64,000 nt of DNA. Origin: Ochotona curzoniae. Its lineage: Eukaryota; Chordata; Mammalia; Lagomorpha; Ochotonidae. Positions within the stretch are counted from its first letter, which is position 1. Every line of letters begins with the position of its first letter. The notes beneath the pieces are model-generated. The model ran no database searches. It saw only the letters and a program-made list of their open reading frames with translations, and was not told the DNA's origin. Position numbers and translations under genes: made by a program. The DNA is taken from the NCBI RefSeq assembly GCF_017591425.1, contig NW_024464918.1:22472001-22536000 (forward strand), read 5' to 3'. This document shows, piece by piece, positions 11,901-20,900 of this stretch.

Positions 11901-14900
11901 TCTTAAATGCTGTACACTGGAAAGACGTGCTGGCAGGAGCAAGGGCTTCAATAGCAGCCAGGGGATTTCAGAGCAAAGTCTATTTTTGTTCCTTGGTTTG
12001 TTTTTTCATCCCTGCTCACCAACCCCTAACCACCACAGCCTCTAGTCCTTGTTCCTGTCTCCTTTTTAGTTAAAAAAAAATTATAATAAAGCTGCAGACC
12101 GCCACAACCCTGGAAGCCCTTCTGGGTGAGGCCAGAGGCTGACACAACCTTCTAAAGATAGTTACACTGTCCAAGGGCTGAAAAACCTGTAGTGCTGGGT
12201 GCGAGGGAGGGAGGTAGAGCATTGGGGTCATGGGGAAGCTGAAGTGGCCAGTGTAGGTATGAAGGGGGAGGGGAGCCTGGGAGCAGCCAGCCCCTCTTCA
12301 GTTCAAAGCATCCACGGATACCACTCAAGTGATGCTGTGTAGAGAGATGGCAGCCCAGGCTCAGGGCCAGGAGAGCCTGTCCAGGGCGCACAGGTCTTGG
12401 GGTGGCACACAGCTGCCTTCCCCTCCAGGGCCATCCTCCTCGGAACAAAGGGCTGCGCACTCAGCCGTCCAAGTTCTTAGATTCAGTCCACTGAGCCACA
12501 CTGCCACAGGCAGTGACTGTATTATACAACCTTCGGGCATCTGCAAGCTATTTGTGCTGTTTTTTCAAGTGTCAGGCTGCAAAGACTAACCAGAAAGTCA
12601 GAGCTACACAAAACAGAACCATTGTTGAATGAGTGGAAATGTGCCAGGATCCCTGAGCTACACTGGGCTGGTTCTGCCCTGGGTTAGGAACACAGGCTCT
12701 CCAGGGTCTCGGCTGTCAAACCTGAGAAATGAGAGCAGGGCCCACCCTTCAGGGAAGGCTTGGGGCTGACTGCTTTAGGAGGATTAACTGATTTCATGCC
12801 CACAAGAGCCCAAAGTGTCACATCTTGTTAGTGTCAGCTCCACTTCACAGACAAAGCCGCAGGAGGTTTGGGGGCAGTTATATAACGTGCCTGAGGTCAC
12901 GGAGCTTGTAAGGGTGGGACCAGGAATCAGATCTAGGCCATGTGAAAGGGCCTGGAGTTCCTCACCCTACACGGTGCTACCAAAATAAGGGAAAACACAG
13001 TCCTTGTTTAATAAATACAATGGCGTTCGTTAGCATTATTTTGAAAATAGGCATTTTATATCAGGATGGGATGGAAAAGATCAATAGCATAAGAAGTCAT
13101 TGTACTGAAAAGCCTGAGAATTACAAAGATGGCACCTCCTGGCATTAGGAGGCCAGCTGTTGTTAGTCACCTGTCGCTCCAGGCAAGCATTGTGGGATTG
13201 TGATGCCTACCTGTCAGAGCTGCCTTAGACAAGGTGGTGCTGTGACTGGGCTTGCCCTGAGAAGACTGGGGCACAAAGTCCTCGGGGAAGGCTGGGGTAA
13301 CCTGTAGCCGACAGTGTTTAAGGACGTGTGCTTACTATGGCTCTCAGACATGGCTCTCTTCTTATGTCCATCTCGTGGGTGAGGGATAGCAAACTGAGAA
13401 GCTAACGATGCAGCTCAGAACCCGTGGATCTCGGATGTAGACTCAAACTATCTGATTTTACACCCTGTAGGCCATTGGGTCTGATGCTGCCAGGGCAACC
13501 ACAGGAAGGACTTGTAATTGGATAAGTCTATTGTAAGCCAATGTTTAGGTTGATAATTTTATATGTCTGACGAATGTGGTGAGTACCCAAATGGCCCTCA
13601 GCAGTGAAAATGGTTTACCAGTCCTGATGTCGCCTTTGAACCAGCTTGTGCAGGTGAGGGAATGATGGGTTTGAGAGGCTTGTGTATGTAATATTTCCTG
13701 GGAACTCTTTCTTGCAGCTGGAAGCTGAGGCCGTGTTCCGTGCCATCACCATTGCCAGTCAAACCAACTGCCCACTCTACATCACAAAGGTCATGAGCAA
13801 GAGTGCAGCTGACCTCATCTCACAAGCCAGGAAGAAAGGTGATTTGTGTTGCCAAGGTCTCAGTGCCCCCAATGGGCTATGTGACTCTTTTCCTCCATGG
13901 ATATCCTATGAAATACAGATGGTGCCTTGCCTTGGTCTCTAGGAAGCCCCTTTCAATACCCAGGATCTTGGAACTTTCTCCCACTTACTAGAACTGAGGC
14001 TTATGAAGGATAGGTGCTTTGCCCACCCTGGCACAGCTTGATTCACTCTTCTGAGTTTTGGAGGCCCTCTTCCTTGCTCCCTTTGACCTGTTGCTCTCAG
14101 CTCACATCATCTAAGTGATAATAAGCATATATATTAAGTGAGTAATGAGTGAACATATTAGTCCAGATTATTGTCAGTGGAAAAAGCCCACGCAAACAAA
14201 AATAAATGATAGGTTGTGGGTATTTCAAGTATGGCTGGATCAGGAGTTTCAACAATGTTATTCCTTTTTTGCCTCTTCTCCTCTCTGGTGCCTTATATTT
14301 CATTTTGATATGGACAACAATAAATGCCAGGAGGGTCCCATTGTCCATAGTTCTTAGGAGCACCATAGGGCTATAGAATATGTCTTCAGCAGGAACTCCA
14401 GCAGCAGCAGTGTCCAGGAGCACTGTCATTGGTGGGTCAGGTGCTCATCCTTGTGCCTGCCCTGTGATGGTATGATCTGGGCAAGATGGAGGGCAGGAAG
14501 CAGGTTATGGCCACAGCAGTCAGACTGCAAAGGTGAGCGCAAGTGTTTTTAGGAAGGGCTGTGTAGGTCCCCAAAGTGTGTCCGCCCACCTGGTAAGGGA
14601 CCCTGCCTTGGCACAGGGCACACTCCCTGCTGTCTCCTGTTCCTTTTACCCACTGCTGGGCTTCATCTGCTTGCCTCGTGCTTAGCTGCTGTTGAGTCCT
14701 ATTTCCATCTTGGCTCTAGTCCCCAAAGACAGACCCATGGGTTCAGTCGTGAGGTTGCTTTGAAGAGCAGAGTGTTCTTGAGAAACTGGGCTCTGGGAAT
14801 AGCCATAAAAGAAGATTTATGAGACCCGGCTGTACCATTGCTACCAGGGGCCTCCTGCTCGGGAGAGACCCACAATGGATGATTCATTTACCCGACTGGT

Positions 14901-17900
14901 CTGTAAAATACCACAAGAGTGACTTGTGTGGCTACGAATAGTCACAGGCGAATCTGCTGACCTGAGGGTACAGCTGCCTGGCCTACTGACCAGTGGTGAC
15001 CCTGTGTTTGCAAAAGAGTTCTCTTAGTTGTCTATGCAGAGCCTTCCTGGCTGCTTGGGCTCAGGAACATCGCCCACCTCATCTGTTCAAACAAGCCCAC
15101 TGTCCATGTCTTGGGTAAAGGAGTAACAAACAGAATACTGGAGCATCCCTGAAATTCTCCTCAGTTACATGTGGATCCCTTCTATTGCCACCTCAAAAGG
15201 TCAAGCCTATCTTGTGTGGATCATTGCCTTCTTTGGTTCATAACATACATTGCTAATAACTGATGAGTCTTTTCTAGTGAGATAAGAATGTGGTTAGAAT
15301 TGTCTTCTACATGGAATGCTAGGTTACCATTGGCAGTGAACTGTGCTTGAAACAAGGCAAAACCTATTGATCTATCCTGCTTCAGGGAACTTTCAGTGTG
15401 GAAGATAGAAGGCAGAACTCAAGAAGCCCAGGGCAGAACAGAGTACCTTCGGCCCAAGTTGCTGGCACTTAGAAATTTGGTGCAAACTGACTTTTTTGGG
15501 GACAGCACTTCCTTTTTACATGTCACTCTTTTTGTCATTTTTAAGAAGTGCAACAGGAGCTTATGTATTTTCCAGTATCATTCGCACTTTGTGTTTGGGG
15601 CAGTTAAGCTCGCAATTCCTGACACAGCCTAAATGTGGGAACAGATGTATCCTAGGTTACCCACTGGGTTGCTTTGGGTTAAGAAGTAACAAACATAATG
15701 AAGAATTCAAAAGGGGCTGACCTGTGGCACTGCTAATGAAACTGTGCCTTCCCAACCTGGCATCTCATATCAGAGGGCAGGTGGGGGTCCCAGCTCTTCT
15801 GCCTCTGATCCAACTTCCTGCTGACGCACCTGGGAGGGCCATGGAAGATGTGGGAGACCAGGATGGAGTTCCAAGTTCCTGTTTTTGGCCTTGCTAAAAC
15901 CTGGCCATTGCAAGCATTTGCAGAGTAAACCAGCATGGGGAAGATCTCTTTCTCTTTTTCCTACTCTCGTGTACTTGTCTCTTGTTCTTCAGACAAATAA
16001 ATAAAACTTAAAAGAGGGAAAAACTCACAAGTACCTCAGATCTGCAGGAATAGATTTTGCTTTGTGGGAGCAAAGCATGCCCTCTAAGGACCTAGCAGTC
16101 CCCAGTACCATGGCTATATCTCATGCCCGTGTAATGACAAACTACTGTTTCTACGTTTTTACTAAGCACCTGCTGTGTGCCAGATCTTTTTACTTCTCAC
16201 AAGCCTAGGAGGTCGCATCCTTTTGTCTCAGCAATTCTAGGAGGTGGACATTTCACAGTTGAATCTTTCTGAAATAAGGATGCATCCTGGAATAAACGGG
16301 TGTTTTTCTTTTGCTTAAAGTTTTACCTTGCCTCCGAATTTGAGAATTAATACTGCATCTTACAACTGTTCCTTCTATAGAATTTTCCATAGGTAGCATA
16401 TAGAAAAGCAGACTTAGGAAAAATGTCACCATGGGCTTGAACCCGATCTGCGTGGCTTCAGAGCCATAGTTCTGGAGAATCTTAGGAACTGTGACTGAAT
16501 ATACAGGACATAGTACAGCATATATTTGCACAGATTTGTCACCTATTCCTACCCTTTCTAGGAAATGTGGTCTTTGGCGAGCCCATCACTGCCAGTCTTG
16601 GCATAGATGGAACCCATTACTGGAGCAAGAACTGGGCCAAGGCAGCGGCATTTGTGACATCCCCACCTCTGAGCCCTGATCCAACTACTCCTGACTACAT
16701 CAACTCCTTGCTGGCCAGGTTGGTGCTGGAACGCCGAGCAGTAAGCAGGGTTTGCGGGAGACCTTTTGGAACCAGCATCCCGGAGGGCTGCAGCAGTCCT
16801 ATTCACCAACTAGACCAGGGTGCAGAGAACACAGTGAGGATCTTCCTGTAGTTTTGAACACAGAGAACAGGCTCTCTCTGTTGTCTTTTAAGTGATAATA
16901 CAGTAAGAATATTCATGATAGTAATAACAGTTAAGACCTATTACGTGTCAAGCTCCATGGTGAGACGGCATGCCCAATCTCGACTTTATGAATGAGGCAC
17001 TATTATCACCATTTTACAGATTAAGAAACAGAGTGCCAGAGAGGCCAAATCATTTACCTGAGTTCAAAGAACTGGTCACAATGACACGACTCATTGTCAC
17101 TGCAGACATGCAGTATCATGTCTTCCCTCTCTTGAACCCCTTTGATTTTGCTACACAATGTCTGGTCTAACCCCAGCTCCTCAACTGTCCAGGTACAATA
17201 ACTTAGCCCAGAGGGGCAAGAACTCTCTCAAGTTCATACATAATGTTTAGAAGAGGGAGAGGGAAGTTTTGCCCCAAGGAGTCCAACTCCGGACACTCGC
17301 TCTAGACCTGGGCTTGGGGCTCCCTTGGACCTGCAGCCGCCTCCCCAGTTCAAACGGTGCTTTTTCTGCTTTGCCAGTGGGGATCTGCAACTCTCAGGCA
17401 GTGCCCACTGCACCTTCAGCACTGCCCAGAAGGCCATTGGGAAAGACAACTTCACAGCTATCCCAGAGGGCACCAATGGCGTGGAGGAGCGGATGTCTGT
17501 CATCTGGGACAAGGCCGTGGTAAAGGATTGAGGGCATGGGGGTGTGGGCTGGGTGGTCGGGGCCTAAGGGTCCTTGGAAGCAGATCAGAGCTCTTGCTCC
17601 TGCCGAGGCCACTCTGGTGGCTCAGGAATTCACCTCGAGTGGTAAGCCCTGATGTCTGATTTCCCAGAGGCAACTTCATGTGGGCTGCGAGGACTGGGCT
17701 CCACACAGACAGCTCCCTCATCTCGGAGGGCAAGAATGACCTGTGCTTAAAATAACAGTGAACTAGTCTTCTTGGTTGGAGAGTTCAGTGATTTGTTTTG
17801 ACGGGCCCAGATGGAACCCTTGGACATGACACACAGTCCACAGTCAGCTTGCTCCTCTGGGATGCCCGACATGGAGAGAGTGTGTTTGTCTTAGCGGTGC

Positions 17901-20900
17901 TTGTCTGGCACTGTCTTCCGCCAGAGACACCTGGTTTTATTTTCCTGATTTTCATGGGATCACATGAAAGGAAAATAACAATAGAAAAAATATAGCCATG
18001 TACCCATGGCTATTTTAGTAAAATTAGTAGTAAACTCATTATTAAGTTTATTACTTCCTAAAGTTTCATCTTAAAAACTTTAGGGACATTCACATTAGAG
18101 CCAAAAAGAATGTATATGAATCAATTCTTCATTCACATATGCACTGTAATTTTCTGTTTTTCTTTTTCTTCTCGGCTCCCAGGGAACTCAAAACTACAAT
18201 TTAAATTTAGTGATTTTTTTTTTCTTTTGACTTTAAAAAGAAGAAAAGTATAAAATTATGTTTTAGTCTCTGCTATCACATGGTTAGCATTTGTCATTTT
18301 TTATACCACTCCATATTTATGAATTTGTTATATATTTATACTGGCACTATCTGAAATTACTTTAAAATTTAAATTATCAATGTGACACCATCTCCCTAAA
18401 GAATACTTAAAAACCACAGACAAGCACATACATGAAAGCAAGTAAAAATATCTTATAATTCCACAGCCCAAGGATAACCATTGTTATCATTTGGGTGAAG
18501 TTTTCACATAATTTAACCATGTATGTGGACAGACACCTGTCTAAAGAATGGGATCATGTTAAATACATCTGTATTTACTATGAACTTGTGATCATCCTGT
18601 GGAATTAGAAGGGATAGATGAGCAGCTATGTGGTTATCCAGGGAGAAGGGCCATGGGACCCGACAGCAGCGTCTGTCTGAAGGGCATGCCTTTAACCAGT
18701 GCCTGGGCACCCAGGATAGCTCAGCTGATTGCCCCGTTTACCCAGCAAGGTGCATGTCTTTACTCACCACCATTTCCTAGATCCCTCTCTGTATTTACGA
18801 TCCTTCTGAGCTCAGAAGTCCTACTTTGATCAATATTGCTGAAAGTAAATTTAAAGATACAGTTACAGATTTTGTGTGTATGTGTGTGTGTGTGTGTGTT
18901 TAATAGGCCACTGGGAAAATGGATGAAAACCAGTTTGTGGCTGTAACAAGCACAAACGCTGCCAAGATCTTCAACCTGTATCCCCGCAAAGGAAGAATAT
19001 CTGTGGGTTCTGACAGCGACCTGGTCATCTGGGATCCAGATGCTGTGAAGATCGTCTCTGCCAAGAACCACCAGTCGGTAAGGCTTGCACTGGTGCCAGT
19101 GGGGCTGAGTGGAGAACATGGGCAGTGTGCTGGGGCGGAAGAGGTGTGTTCAGCTGGCGAGCCAGGGTAGTTAGACTAGGATGGGTTGTAGTAACAGTCC
19201 ATGCCCCGCTGTCAGTGGTTCTCTCTCCCACTTTCTCGAGTGGGTGGGACAGTGGTCAGGCTCTGCCCATCCTGGCTCTCTAAGGTCTGGAGGCGGGAGG
19301 AGGCACCGCCTGTGCCCATGGTTTCTGGGCTTTCTGCACAGGACAGCTGAGGCTCAGGGGACAGGATGTGATGTCCTTGCTCTGGAAGCTTCCCTGACAC
19401 TTCCTGTCCAGTCAGTCCTGCAGCCATGCCTGACGTTGAGGGGCAAGAGACACAATGATAACCTTGCGCTTAGAAAGAACTAGAACAGGAAATAGCTGGG
19501 GAACAGCACTGTCCGTTTCCTTATGAGGAGTTTCACGTGGAGAATGAGCACCAAGCCCAGAACCTACACAAAAGGACTTCATGCTTGGCAGTAAGAATAG
19601 TGAGTGTTCTTAACACATCGATGTTTTAGGCACTGTGCCTTTAATTCACTGACTCGAAGGACAGTCTTCCCAAGGTAACTACACTCATGCCGAGGAAACA
19701 GAAGAGCAGAAAAGTTAAGAATTCTCGTAGCAGGCGAAGCAACCTGTCTGCTCATTGATGTCTTAAGCACTTTGCATTCATGCCTTTTGCTTATTCAGTA
19801 AGGGAGGTGGGGCAGAATTCCATTTCTGTGTGTAATGGCCTTTACTTAGGCATAGAGTTATCTCACATTATTTAATTTTGAGCTAGTGGAGACTCCAGAG
19901 ACCTCCCATCCACTCAATACAAGATTCCATGTATCCCTCATAGCTGGTCAGCTTCGCCATGAATAGTGCCAATCACACAACTGCCTCTCATCTGTGGACA
20001 CAGCTCTTCGCTGGGAGGTCCAGGCTTTCCTGAGTAGGCAGAGCAGCCTCCTTGCCCCACTCTGATGACTCTGCTCCCACCCTGTCTCTAGGCGGCGGAG
20101 TATAACATCTTTGAAGGGATGGAGCTGCGTGGGGCTCCTCTGGTCGTCATCTGCCAGGGCAAGATCATGCTGGAAGATGGCAACCTGCACGTGACGCAGG
20201 GGGCCGGCCGCTTCATCCCCTGCGGCCCGTTCTCTGACTATGTCTACAAGCGCATCAAAGCCAGGAGGAAGGTGAGCAGCTGGGTGGCAGGAGACATTCA
20301 AGTTCCACTCAGACTCAGGAGGGGGCTGGGTTCTCTGGACCCTCACAGAGAAATTTGCAGCAGCACTCATGCCCCGGCAGACAGCACTGTGGACTGCATA
20401 TGCCGTGCAAAGGGGGTTTGAAAACTTTGCAGCCAAAGCCAGCTTTTTTTTTTTTTCCAAATGATTTTATACTGCTTCCTTAAAAAAAAAAAAGATTTAT
20501 TTTTATTGGAAAGATATAGAGAGAAGGTGAGACAGCTTCTCCATTTGCTAGTTTATTCCCCAAGCAGCCACAGCAGCTGGAGCTAAGCCGATCCGAAGCC
20601 AGGATCCAGGAACTTCTTCTGGGTCTCCCATGTAGGTGCAGGGTTCCAAGACCTCAGGCCGTTCTTCGCTGCTTTCCCAGGCCACAAGCAGAGGGAGCTG
20701 GATGGGGAGTGGAGCAGCTGGGACACCAACCGCCACCCATACGGGATCCAGGCACTTCTAGGGGGAGGATTAGCCAATCAAGCCATTGTGCTGGGCCCCT
20801 ACTTTACACTGCCTTTATTTAAAATCCTTTCAAATGTAATTCTAAATAGTATCAGTATATTTTTATAAAAATAAATCACTCTTAAAGGCTTAAATTAAGA

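Noticed and set aside
19948..20460. 170-codon frame on the - strand
   Set aside because: It is the antisense shadow of DPYSL3 exon 12 and its flanking intron.
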